Shown in pieces: positions 16,893 to 24,726 of a stretch of 64,000 bases of DNA. The notes under the pieces were generated by a model that had not been told where the DNA came from, ran no database searches, and saw only the letters and a program-made list of their open reading frames with translations. The translations under genes were made by a program, and so were the position numbers. Positions within the stretch are counted from its first letter, which is position 1. Each line of letters starts with the position of its first letter. This DNA comes from Cyanosarcina radialis HA8281-LM2 (GTDB taxonomy: Bacteria > Cyanobacteriota > Cyanobacteriia > Cyanobacteriales > CCAP-1448): NCBI GenBank assembly GCA_019359615.1, contig JAHHHA010000003.1, forward strand, positions 62,001 through 126,000, given 5' to 3'.

Positions 16893-17380
16893 ATACCAAA
16901 TCCGCTTCTCATACCCCCCAATCCAGCCCCTTTCAAGGGTATGTTTTTGAGATTTGGGGTAGTTCTGGAGCAGGGGATGCAGGGGGAGCAGGGGAAGAAA
17001 AGCCATGGTTTTCGTCGTCTACTCATCGCTCACAGAGCCAATTTTTAAAAACATACACCTGTAAGCAATCCAGCCCTCACCCCCAACCCCTCTCCCAAGG
17101 GAGCTACCGTGTATACATAAGTTATCGATTTGCCGTTTCACACTAAGATCCCCCTAAATCCCCCTTAAAAAGGGGGACTTTGATAACTTCCCCCTGCTTG
17201 GTGCCAGCTGCACAGCGAGGGAACCTCGCCGCAACTCCCCCCCTTTTTAAGGGGGGCTAGGGGGGATCTAATGCAGGGCCTCCAAGTTTTCCCACAGATG
17301 TGTATACACGGTAGCCCAAGGGAGAGGGGAGCCGGAGGCTCCTTTGAGGGAAAGTAGGTTTTGGCAACCGGATTTGGTAT
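16893..17380. mobile_element. MITE-like element with ATACCAAATCCG terminal inverted repeats
   Basis: Perfect 12-base inverted repeats ATACCAAATCCG (16893-16904) and CGGATTTGGTAT (17369-17380) bound a 488-base gene-free stretch. It includes a GCAGGGG-type tandem run and the CCTCTCCC...GGGAGAGG palindrome, and that palindrome is split by a second element (17104-17314). A smaller copy with related ends lies at 37715-37819. No transposase is encoded. Confidence 0.6.
17104..17314. mobile_element. 211-bp MITE with perfect TIRs and 10-bp target duplication
   Basis: Left end CTACCGTGTATACA (17104-17117) and right end TGTATACACGGTAG (17301-17314) are perfect 14-base inverted repeats. They are flanked on both sides by the same 10 bases, CCCAAGGGAG (17094-17103 and 17315-17324). 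Removing the element and one flank restores CCTCTCCCAAGGGAGAGGGG, a palindrome that occurs elsewhere in the window. Inside is a second inverted pair built on GATCCCCCTAAATCCCCCTT. No coding capacity is seen. Confidence 0.88.
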
Positions 17381-17395
17381 GAAAGGAGGAAAGTC

Positions 17396-17794
17396 ATGAA
17401 CGAACCAGCAAACCAGCAATTGGTGCAACAGGCGTATCAAAGTGTCGGAGCAGGTGATGTTCGATCGCTTTTGAATTCTCTGGCAGAAGATGTGCGGTGG
17501 CAACTGCCCGAAATGGAAAACGTACCGTTTGCCGGAACGTGGCACGGACGGGAACGAGTCGAACAATTCTTCAGCACGGTTGCCCAAGCGCAAGATGTCA
17601 TCGAATTCGAGCCGGAGGACTTTATCGCCCAAGACGACAAAGTAGTGGTTTTGGGTCGTTTCTCTCACCGCGTCAGATCTACGGGCAAAGTTTCCACCTC
17701 ACCTTGGGCGCACGTTTGGACTCTCAAAGATGGCAAAGTCACCCATTTTTATGAATACGTAGACACCGCCGCCGTCAGCAGAGCATACACCTGA
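17396..17794 (+). CDS. NTF2/SnoaL-like protein
   Basis: 132 residues of the SnoaL-like/ketosteroid-isomerase-related fold: QQAYQSVGAGDVRSLLNSLAEDVRWQLP, then GTWHGRERVEQFF and a C-terminal WTLKDGKVTHFYEYVDTAAV. Members may be hydrolases, isomerases or small ligand binders; here the activity is unknown. An AAGGAGG-type ribosome site is 6 bases before ATG 17396. It starts 15 bases after the MITE end and may depend on a promoter within or near that element. Confidence 0.85.
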   Translation: MNEPANQQLVQQAYQSVGAGDVRSLLNSLAEDVRWQLPEMENVPFAGTWHGRERVEQFFSTVAQAQDVIEFEPEDFIAQDDKVVVLGRFSHRVRSTGKVSTSPWAHVWTLKDGKVTHFYEYVDTAAVSRAYT

Positions 17795-17925
17795 CCCCAG
17801 GACGATTAACGGCAGCCTTATCTGTTTGACTTTTGACTTCCGCACAGGAGAATTTATTCGGAGCGATCGCATTTCTTTTATACGAGAAAGCGATCGCTCG
17901 TTTATCTCTGTCAATTATTTTGCTT

Positions 17926-18570
17926 CTAAGGCTTCAATAGGTCTGCATCTCCTGGTTGAGGGAGTCTAGGTCTAGATTGGGGCTTAGGAGTAGGAGAGGC
18001 AGGTGGAGTTGATGGTGCGGGTGAAGTTGAGGTGGGCGCGTCTTGGTAATTAGGATTGAATAGTTTTACCAACACGTTAATTAGGGCATCTCGTTGATTT
18101 CGATTCAAACGTTTGATGGCAGCGCGATCGCCACTTGCCGGGTTGGTTTGCAAAACGTCGTATCCTGGATAAATTCCTTCTACTATATACTCGTTAGCTC
18201 CCAAGTAATCGGCTAGGGTCAGCTTCCAATCTAGACGAAAAGTCGGCAGGCGACCTTTGACATATAGGTGATACCTAATCAAACGGCTGGCTAGGGTATT
18301 GCTAGTCGCGACTTTGCCAGTTTCTTTATTAACGTACTGATTCTCTAAGGGAAAATCTGGCAGTGCTTGATAAACTTGCTGCCCTATTTGTTGAGGCTGT
18401 GGGGTCTGGGCGCTAGCAGGCGGTAAATTCAGCCCTCCTTGTTGGTAGCTAGCTGCCAACACTACTAAGCAAAGACCTACTGAGGCGGCAATTGTTAACT
18501 TTAGCGATCGCCTCAGCCTATTATAGAAGCCGATCGTGGGGAAAAGCTGGAATATCCGACTGAAATTCAT
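17926..18570 (-). CDS. conserved cyanobacterial membrane-anchored or exported protein
   Basis: 214 residues. A membrane helix or signal anchor (SLKLTIAASVGLCLVVLAAS, about 23-42) precedes a soluble domain with PDFPLENQYVNKETGKVA and LASRLIRYHLYVKGRLPTFRLDWKLTLADYLG. The C-terminus (about 180-214) is Pro/Ser-rich and disordered. I do not recognise the family; the soluble part looks conserved rather than random. The gene lies alone on the minus strand upstream of rpoZ in the same direction, with a gap of about 55 bases, so they may share a transcript with rpoZ first. Confidence 0.7.
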   Translation of the reverse strand: MNFSRIFQLFPTIGFYNRLRRSLKLTIAASVGLCLVVLAASYQQGGLNLPPASAQTPQPQQIGQQVYQALPDFPLENQYVNKETGKVATSNTLASRLIRYHLYVKGRLPTFRLDWKLTLADYLGANEYIVEGIYPGYDVLQTNPASGDRAAIKRLNRNQRDALINVLVKLFNPNYQDAPTSTSPAPSTPPASPTPKPQSRPRLPQPGDADLLKP

Positions 18571-18626
18571 TGCCTTAGACTCTAGATCGATTTGCCCTCA
18601 TCAATTGCCAATTGGCAATTGCTTCT

Positions 18627-18857
18627 TCAATCACCGATGATTTCGGGTTGGGTTAATTCATCTGCCATCTCGACGATCGCTCGCATAATCGGTTTGATCG
18701 TGGGGTCTTCAACGCTATCAAGATCCTCATAGCGCCTGCGTTTAGCGCGATTTGCCACTTGAACCGTAATCCGATAGCGATTGGAGGCAGCACTAACTAG
18801 CTCCTCGGCTCGGTACATGATCTGACTACTATCGAACTGGGAATGCTTGTGTATCAT
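18627..18857 (-). CDS. rpoZ: DNA-directed RNA polymerase omega subunit
   Basis: 76 residues of the cyanobacterial omega type. The core [37 protein letters not shown] and the C-terminal [10 protein letters not shown] are diagnostic. Omega helps fold beta-prime and, in cyanobacteria, supports binding of the primary sigma factor. ATG 18857 ([12 protein letters not shown]) is chosen because it gives the usual length; ATG 18920 would add 21 residues not typical of the family. Neither start has a strong ribosome site, so the start is less certain than the identity. Confidence 0.9.
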   Translation of the reverse strand: MIHKHSQFDSSQIMYRAEELVSAASNRYRITVQVANRAKRRRYEDLDSVEDPTIKPIMRAIVEMADELTQPEIIGD

Positions 18858-18989
18858 ATGGTTATTTTGAAGCTTGGCTCTCACTCTCCAGTTTAAAGGT
18901 TGAGGGTCGTCTTTGGTCATATCAAAGGGAAGGGGGAAGGGGAAATAGGATTGAAAGTCCCTTGGTGAGGCAGGAGGCAGGAATTGTAG

Positions 18990-19009
18990 AGACGCGAGAT
19001 CTCGCGTCT
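18990..19009. repeat. dispersed palindrome AGACGCGAGATCTCGCGTCT
   Basis: A perfect 20-base palindrome within the 350-base region between rpoZ and the YbjN gene, extended on the left by TTGTAG. The same core occurs after glgC, and the related TGTAGAGACGT palindrome is at 21749-21778. The rest of 18858-19214 holds no gene I can support. Confidence 0.75.
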
Positions 19010-19214
19010 TTCCAGATTCAGTGAGTTAGTTGTTGTCTGAATTTAAACTAACCGAGATCGAGAAACTGTTGCTATGCCAACAAATAAGACAATTTAGCAA
19101 GATAAAAGCTAAAAAAACTTCCCATTTCAACCTCCAGTGTCTTCCCAAGAGTCACTCTAGGCGATAAATTAGGGTGGAAACAAATCCAAACCGAGCTTAA
19201 AGCAATACAAATCT

Positions 19215-19688
19215 ATGACCGCAGCATACCAAGCCGATCTATCAACCAGCGATGAGCTAGCCTTGGAAGGAACAGCCCCCCTGAACCACGTTCAAATAAT
19301 TGAAACTGTAATCGCCAGCATGGATCGCGACCAAAAGGTGATGGTGGGGAAAAGCGGTAACGGCTACGTTTGGAAGTTTACTTACGGCAGCGTCGAGGTG
19401 TTCGTTCAACTGACGGGTGAAACTGAAGATGATACTCTAACTGTTTGGTCTTTCGTGCTGCAACTACCAGCTAAAAACGAAGCGCAGTTGACGCGCAAAC
19501 TCCTAGAGATGAACTGGACGGAAACTTTTGAAGCTCGTTTTTGCATCGTCAATAATCAAATAGCTGTGGTGTCTAGCCGCACCTTGGCAGAACTCTCGCC
19601 AGGAGAAATTTCTCGCGCGATTACGATTGTGGCGACGATCGCCGATAATAACGACGAAGCTTTGCAGGCGGAATTTGGGGCGGCTTGA
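19215..19688 (+). CDS. YbjN domain-containing protein
   Basis: 157 residues of the YbjN/T3SS-chaperone-like fold found in many cyanobacteria: VQIIETVIASMDRDQKVMVGKSGNGYVWKFTYGSVEVFVQLTG, then LTRKLLEMNWTETFEARFCIVNNQIAVVSSRTLAELSPGEISRAI. Proteins of this family are poorly characterised; the fold suggests binding to other proteins. The stop (TGA) overlaps the TTG start of the lipoate-ligase-like gene in a TTGA tetranucleotide, so the two are coupled. Confidence 0.85.
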   Translation: MTAAYQADLSTSDELALEGTAPLNHVQIIETVIASMDRDQKVMVGKSGNGYVWKFTYGSVEVFVQLTGETEDDTLTVWSFVLQLPAKNEAQLTRKLLEMNWTETFEARFCIVNNQIAVVSSRTLAELSPGEISRAITIVATIADNNDEALQAEFGAA

Positions 19689-20419
19689 GCGACGTTTGGC
19701 GTTTGATTCCGTTAATTGAGGCTCCGGGCCAGATGCAAATGGCGATCGATCTGTGGCTGATCGAGCGGCACCTTCAAGGGCTGCATCCTCCGACTTTGCG
19801 GTTTTATACTTGGTCGCCCCCAGCAATTTCCCTCGGCTATCATCAGCATCGTTACCCAGAATTTTGGCAGGATCTAACTTGGCAAGGAATGCCAGTAGAA
19901 CTAGTTCGCCGTCCGACTGGAGGTCGGGCAGTTTTGCATCAAGGAGATCTGACTTACGCTGTCGTCACTTCTGGGCTGAAGGGTTCTCGCTTGCAAGTTT
20001 ACGAAACTATCTGCGAATTTTTGCTTCAGGGGTGGCGGCGCTTGGGTTTAGAATTGCACTACGGTACGGCAGGACGAGGTTACATAGACCAGCCGAATTG
20101 TTTTGGTACTGCCACTGGTGCCGACTTAGTTTTGGCAGATGGAACTAAGTTTATTGGTAGCGCCCAACTGCGGCGGGGCGACGGGATTTTGCAACACGGT
20201 TCGATGCGATTGACACCAGATGTTAACTTGTTGGAGCGAGTATTTGGTGAGGCTAGTTTGCCAGTTCCCCGCATAGATATAGCGATCGATACTATAGTCG
20301 ATACTCTAGCCCAAGCCGCTGCTAGCTGTTTCGAGGTGCAATTAGTTACCAATCCTTTATCTGAAGCTGAATGGCAATTGCTGCGCGATCGTACAGATGG
20401 CAATAGACCACCAATGTAG
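19685..20419 (+). CDS. lipoate/biotin protein ligase family protein (LplA-like)
   Basis: 244 residues. The N-terminal WRLIPLIEAPGQMQMAIDLWL, the RRPTGGRAVLHQGDLTYAVV segment (RRxxGGxxVxHxxDL) and KFIGSAQLRRGDGILQHGSM (the K of GxKxxGxAQ, HGS) are the BPL_LplA_LipB active-site motifs. It likely transfers lipoate or octanoate to 2-oxoacid dehydrogenase subunits or GcvH. The start is TTG 19685, overlapping the YbjN stop (TTGA); it is chosen because the conserved WRLIPLI begins there and no ATG precedes it. Whether it uses lipoate, octanoyl groups or biotin cannot be told. Confidence 0.83.
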   Translation: MSDVWRLIPLIEAPGQMQMAIDLWLIERHLQGLHPPTLRFYTWSPPAISLGYHQHRYPEFWQDLTWQGMPVELVRRPTGGRAVLHQGDLTYAVVTSGLKGSRLQVYETICEFLLQGWRRLGLELHYGTAGRGYIDQPNCFGTATGADLVLADGTKFIGSAQLRRGDGILQHGSMRLTPDVNLLERVFGEASLPVPRIDIAIDTIVDTLAQAAASCFEVQLVTNPLSEAEWQLLRDRTDGNRPPM

Positions 20420-20647
20420 TCTAACCAAGAATTTCTATACTTTTAGAACGAGAAGTGTCAATCTCTCTTTAGATAGAGCTTTATAAAGAAAAGTAAAGGT
20501 AACGTTTAACTAACTGTTATCCCAGACTGTTAAGGCGCTGAATAATTCAGTTGTCGATCGCCTAATACCCTGCTGTCTCCGTTTTTTAGGGCATCAGTAG
20601 GAGAGTGCGATCGCTGGCTATTGTATGCCCTGTTAACTTCTTAACTC

Positions 20648-21148
20648 GTGTTTAAATACCTGCCACCGCTCAACGAACACAATTTACCTTATCCAGACAC
20701 TATTCATCCGATCGTCATTCATTTTGCGATCGCGATGGTACTGTTTGCGGTTGTTTGCGATGCGATCGGATACTTTACCAAAAATGAGCGTTTGTATGAG
20801 GTTAGCTGGTGGAACCTGGCGTTTGCCACCGTTTCTACTTTTATCGCCGTCATCTTCGGACAAATTGAAGCGGGGCTAGCGGAACCCTACGACGCAGTGG
20901 CGGATACGCTGAACCTTCATACCCTTATTGGCTGGTCGCTAGCGGCGTTGCTATCGGGCGTGACGGGATGGCGCTATATCATTCGCTTGCAAGATCGGTT
21001 CAAATTACCAATTCCCTACTTTGTACTTAGCGTCGTGCTAGCGGTGGTTGTGGTTTTTCAATCCTATTTGGGGACGTTACTGGTTTGGGTGTACGGCTTG
21101 CACAGCGTTCCAGTAGTGGAGGCAATTCGCCGAGGAGGGTTGACATGA
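20648..21148 (+). CDS. DUF2231 membrane protein, first of a pair before ctaC
   Basis: 166 residues from GTG 20648, with four predicted membrane helices. The family signature LPYPDTIHPIVIHFAIAMVLF (two His, HPxxxHF) near the N-terminus suggests a metal or haem site, although this is not proven. Its stop overlaps the ATG of the second DUF2231 gene (ATGA), and that gene leads into ctaC-D-E, all in one direction. A role in assembly or electron delivery to the oxidase is an inference from position. Confidence 0.82.
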   Translation: MFKYLPPLNEHNLPYPDTIHPIVIHFAIAMVLFAVVCDAIGYFTKNERLYEVSWWNLAFATVSTFIAVIFGQIEAGLAEPYDAVADTLNLHTLIGWSLAALLSGVTGWRYIIRLQDRFKLPIPYFVLSVVLAVVVVFQSYLGTLLVWVYGLHSVPVVEAIRRGGLT

Positions 21149-21753
21149 ATCCAGATTTGCTCGAACAGTTCGGCAATCTCGGCGCGAATGGGTTGCCCTA
21201 CCCGATCCCGATTCATCCGGCTTTGGTGCATCTGACGATTGGATTGTTTATTGCCGCGATCGCTTTCGATCTCGTTGCTGCCCTCTTTCCGCTGGAAAAA
21301 CCAGTATTTAAATGGTTAGAAATTCCAGCAACTCGCTCTGGTTTGTTCGATGTTGGCTGGTACAACTTAGTAGGTGCAGCAGTCATCACGTTTTTTACTG
21401 TAGCTGCGGGTTTCTTTGAAATTTTATTGGCAGTACCTTTAGCCGATGTGAAAAGTGCTTGGGGATTGCAAGCGTTAACAACCATGGTGTGGCACGGAGT
21501 CGGGGGCGTGGCGATTTTGGCGCTAATTGTAGCCATGACCGTTTGGCGTGGCTTTCAACGCTTTCGTTGGCGTAAGGATAGGGCGCGTCAGGTGCAGTGG
21601 AGCTATCTGCTAGCAGGTTTGGGAATCTTCGTGTTGATGTTCTTACAAGGCACGCTGGGGGCGCATTTGGGCGGCGAGTTTGGCATTCACGTCACCGCCG
21701 ACCAACTGTTGCATCTGGGCGAAGATCCAAATCGGGTTTTGCCCAAAATGTAG
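21145..21753 (+). CDS. DUF2231 membrane protein, second of the pair
   Basis: 202 residues, four membrane helices, with the same signature as its neighbour (LPYPIPIHPALVHLTIGLF). ATG 21145 overlaps the previous stop in ATGA and has a GAGGAGG ribosome site about 6 bases upstream; the longer frame from 21085 only overlaps the first gene. It is longer than the first copy, with an extra loop (FPLEKPVFKWLEIPATRSG). Its TAG stop lies inside a 30-base palindrome that may end or attenuate transcription before ctaC. Confidence 0.82.
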   Translation: MNPDLLEQFGNLGANGLPYPIPIHPALVHLTIGLFIAAIAFDLVAALFPLEKPVFKWLEIPATRSGLFDVGWYNLVGAAVITFFTVAAGFFEILLAVPLADVKSAWGLQALTTMVWHGVGGVAILALIVAMTVWRGFQRFRWRKDRARQVQWSYLLAGLGIFVLMFLQGTLGAHLGGEFGIHVTADQLLHLGEDPNRVLPKM

Positions 21754-21778
21754 AGACGTAGCATGCTACGTCTCTACA
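21749..21778. repeat. perfect 30-base palindrome at the DUF2231 stop codon
   Basis: TGTAGAGACGTAGCA (21749-21763) is followed directly by its exact reverse complement (21764-21778). The stop codon TAG (21751-21753) is inside it. As RNA it would form a 15-bp stem with almost no loop, 112 bases before ctaC. It belongs to the TGTAGAGACG family of dispersed palindromes (relatives at 1833 and 18990). Confidence 0.85.
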
Positions 21779-21890
21779 GCACAACCATCAATCTTCAATC
21801 GAACCCGCCCTGCCACACCGATAACCGACAAAATGTTACTCGCCGAGCGTCAACGAATGAATTTATAGGTTTTAAATGTAAGAACAGCGT

Positions 21891-22865
21891 ATGAAACTCC
21901 GTGCCATTATTACGCTTACAGTTTATGGAATCCTAGCAGCGATCGCCAGCTTGTGGATGGCGAAGCAATCTTATTCTTGGTTTCCCCCCGAAGCCTCAGC
22001 AGAATCGAAGCTTATCGACGATTTGTTCGCCCTCTTTACTGGCTTGGGCACCTTCATCTACTTAGGGGTAATAGGACCGTTCTTTTACTCGCTGATTTTT
22101 CATCGAGCGGCTAAATACGATCTCAGTGACGGGCCCGCGATCGAGGGTAATACCTGGCTTGAAGTTATCTGGACGGCCGTACCCCTAGTGCTGGTTATCA
22201 GTTTGGCGCTCGCCAGCTACCGCACCTATAACAAAATGGCGATTCGCGGCCCAATGGATCTGGTACATCTTCATCTGCCCCAACTCATGGAAACCGCCTA
22301 TGCCCTGCCATTGGATGATACGCCCCAACTGCAAATTCAGAACGCCCTAGAAACTGCACCCGTCGAGCATATTGATGTCACCGCCAGACAGTGGGCTTGG
22401 ATCTTTCGTTATCCAGAGCAGAACGTTACCAGCACCGAGCTACATCTGCCAGTAAATCGGCGAGCGAGATTTACGTTGCACTCAGAAGACGTATTGCATG
22501 GGTTTTACATTCCTGCGTTTCGAGTGGAGCAATATGTGGTGCCAAATCAGGACATCGATTTTGAAGTGACACCGATAAAGACGGGGACTTACCGCCTGCG
22601 AGACTCGATGTACAGCGGCACTTACTTTGCCGCCAATCAGACAGATGCAGTAGTGCAACCCGTGGAGGAATATCGGCAGTGGTTAGCCGCTGCGGCTGCC
22701 CAAACGCCAACTCCAGCTTTCAATCAGGCAGCTAGCGAATACGCCCGCGGTCAAGCCCAAGGCGGCAGAGCCAAGGAAAATACCGCCATTAAAGGTTGGG
22801 CTACGATTCCGCCCGCTCCGCCCCCGGTGACGAACTATGCCTCGAAGCAGGTAAGTAATAAGTAA
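21891..22865 (+). CDS. ctaCII: cytochrome oxidase subunit II, CuA-less ARTO type
   Basis: 324 residues: two N-terminal membrane helices (about 7-24 and 50-70, plus a helix near 92-110), then the cupredoxin domain (about 155-260). The first CuA His is kept (DVLHGF, H203), but the block that normally reads CSELCGxxHxxM is DSMYSGTYFAAN (238-249): Cys, Glu, Cys, His and Met are replaced by D238, M240, S242, F246 and N249. This is characteristic of the alternative respiratory terminal oxidase (Cox2/ARTO), which does not take electrons from cytochrome c through CuA. The C-terminus is Ala/Gln/Pro-rich. ctaD follows after 49 bases. Confidence 0.92.
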   Translation: MKLRAIITLTVYGILAAIASLWMAKQSYSWFPPEASAESKLIDDLFALFTGLGTFIYLGVIGPFFYSLIFHRAAKYDLSDGPAIEGNTWLEVIWTAVPLVLVISLALASYRTYNKMAIRGPMDLVHLHLPQLMETAYALPLDDTPQLQIQNALETAPVEHIDVTARQWAWIFRYPEQNVTSTELHLPVNRRARFTLHSEDVLHGFYIPAFRVEQYVVPNQDIDFEVTPIKTGTYRLRDSMYSGTYFAANQTDAVVQPVEEYRQWLAAAAAQTPTPAFNQAASEYARGQAQGGRAKENTAIKGWATIPPAPPPVTNYASKQVSNK

Positions 22866-22882
22866 TAGGTAAGCGAAGCCAA

Positions 22883-22910
22883 TCCAAAATCCAAAATCCA
22901 AAATCCAAAA
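22883..22910 (+). repeat. heptamer array TCCAAAA x4 directly before ctaD
   Basis: Four perfect copies of TCCAAAA fill 22883-22910, ending 4 bases before the ctaD ATG (22915). They occupy the place where a ribosome site would lie, and none is visible. Confidence 0.85.
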
Positions 22911-22914
22911 TCGA

Positions 22915-24639
22915 ATGACCGATATCTCTCTAAAAGTCCCAGAAGCCGTCCGCGCTCAGCCGTATCCGGGTGCCCCAGATAACTGGAAGCGGTTTTTCAC
23001 TTTCAGTACCGATCATAAAGTTATTGGCATTCAATACATTGTCACCTCGTTTTTCTTTTTTCTAGTCGGCGGAGCCTTCGCTATGGTCATCCGGGGCGAA
23101 CTGATTACCCCCGATGCCGATCTGATCGATCGCACTGCTTATAACGCGCTGTTCACGATGCACGGCACGATCATGCTGTTTTTGTGGACTTTTCCGGTAT
23201 TAGTGGGGCTGGGAAATTATCTCGTCCCCCTGATGATTGGAGCGCGAGATATGGCCTTTCCCCGACTCAACGCCGTCTCCTTTTGGATGATTCCAGTTGC
23301 CGGGGTGCTGCTGATGGCCAGTTTCCTAGTGCCAGGGGGGCCTTCCCAATCGGGTTGGTGGGCCTATCCACCCGTAAGCTTGCAAAATCCGACCGGAAAT
23401 TTGATTAACGGGCAGGTGCTATGGATTTTAGCGGTGGCGATTTCGGGCGTGTCCTCAATTATGGGGGCAGTGAATTTTGTCACTACGATTTTTAGAATGC
23501 GATCGCCAGGGATGACCTGGTTTAGAACCCCAGCGTTTGTGTGGGCGGTGCTGGCAGCGCAATTAATTCAGCTTTACGGTCTGCCTGCTCTGACGGGAGG
23601 GGCGATTATGCTCCTACTAGATTTAACCATCGGTACTAGTTTCTTCGCCCCCGATCGCGGTGGCAATCCGATTTTGTACCAGCATTTTTTCTGGTTCTAT
23701 TCCCATCCCGCCGTATATGTGATGGTACTGCCAGCCTTTGGTACGTTTTCGGAAGTGTTGCCCGTTCACGCCCGCAAGCCTTTATTTGGCTACCGCGTAA
23801 TAGCAGCATCGTCGATTTTAATTACCATCATCAGCGGCGCGGTTTGGGTACATCATATGTATGCCAGCGCCACCCCACCCTGGATGCGAATGTTTTTTAT
23901 GGTGACGACGATGTTAGTCGCCGTTCCTTCTGGAATTAAGGTCTTTGGCTGGGTGGCTACGGTCTGGGGCGGCAAAATCCGCTTCACCACCCCGATGCTG
24001 TTTGCTCTAGGGGGAATTAGCAACTGGTTGTTTGCAGGTATCACGGGGATCTTTCTAGGATCTGTACCGATCGACTTGCACGTCCACAATACCTATTTTG
24101 TCGTCGGTCATTTTCATTACGTGTTGTACGGGGCAATAGCAATGGCCATCTTTGCCGCGATTTATCACTGGTTCCCGAAAATAACCGGGCGGAGGTACTA
24201 CGAAGGTTTAGGACAATTGCACTTTGCCCTGGCTTATATCGGCACTCAGTTAACCTTTTTGCCGATGCATCCCCTCGGACTGATGGGAATGCCGCGCCGC
24301 GTCGCTTCCTACGATTTAGAGTTTGCCTACTGGAATGTGATTGCCAGTCTAGGCGGTTTCTTGCTGGGAGTATCGACCGTGCCGTTTATTCTCAACATGG
24401 TTAGCTCTTGGATTTTAGGAGAGAAGGCAGGCGACAACCCTTGGCGGGCCTATGGGTTAGAGTGGCTGACGACCTCACCACCATCTGTCGAAAACTTTGA
24501 AGAAATTCCCGTGGTCATTTCGCCTCCCTACGGCTACGGCCAAGATCGACCCCTAGTAGCTTCAAACCCCAATCCAAAGACGATCGCAGATTCTGGGTTT
24601 CTCATCGAGCAGAAAACATTAAGTCCCGAACCAGAATAA
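22915..24639 (+). CDS. ctaDII: cytochrome oxidase subunit I (ARTO)
   Basis: 574 residues, twelve membrane helices. Haem and copper ligands are all present: H83 (TMHGT, low-spin haem), H264 and Y268 (YSHPAVY, CuB and cross-linked Tyr), H313/H314 (VHHMY, CuB), H399 and H401 (VGHFHY, high-spin and low-spin haem). The YSHP motif marks it as an A2-type haem-copper oxidase. It reduces oxygen in the thylakoid or cytoplasmic membrane; with a CuA-less subunit II, quinol is the suspected donor. No ribosome site precedes ATG 22915; a heptamer repeat lies there instead. Confidence 0.96.
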   Translation: MTDISLKVPEAVRAQPYPGAPDNWKRFFTFSTDHKVIGIQYIVTSFFFFLVGGAFAMVIRGELITPDADLIDRTAYNALFTMHGTIMLFLWTFPVLVGLGNYLVPLMIGARDMAFPRLNAVSFWMIPVAGVLLMASFLVPGGPSQSGWWAYPPVSLQNPTGNLINGQVLWILAVAISGVSSIMGAVNFVTTIFRMRSPGMTWFRTPAFVWAVLAAQLIQLYGLPALTGGAIMLLLDLTIGTSFFAPDRGGNPILYQHFFWFYSHPAVYVMVLPAFGTFSEVLPVHARKPLFGYRVIAASSILITIISGAVWVHHMYASATPPWMRMFFMVTTMLVAVPSGIKVFGWVATVWGGKIRFTTPMLFALGGISNWLFAGITGIFLGSVPIDLHVHNTYFVVGHFHYVLYGAIAMAIFAAIYHWFPKITGRRYYEGLGQLHFALAYIGTQLTFLPMHPLGLMGMPRRVASYDLEFAYWNVIASLGGFLLGVSTVPFILNMVSSWILGEKAGDNPWRAYGLEWLTTSPPSVENFEEIPVVISPPYGYGQDRPLVASNPNPKTIADSGFLIEQKTLSPEPE

Positions 24640-24726
24640 ATAGACTTCTGGTGAAACTCGATCGCCCATCAACTACATCTGTGTTTATCTGTGTTCATCT
24701 GTGGTTTTTATTCAAACTTCCCAATC

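Noticed and set aside
16770-17006. 78-codon minus-strand frame within the MITE region
   Set aside because: It lies across the repeat end and a GCAGGGG array, with no family features.
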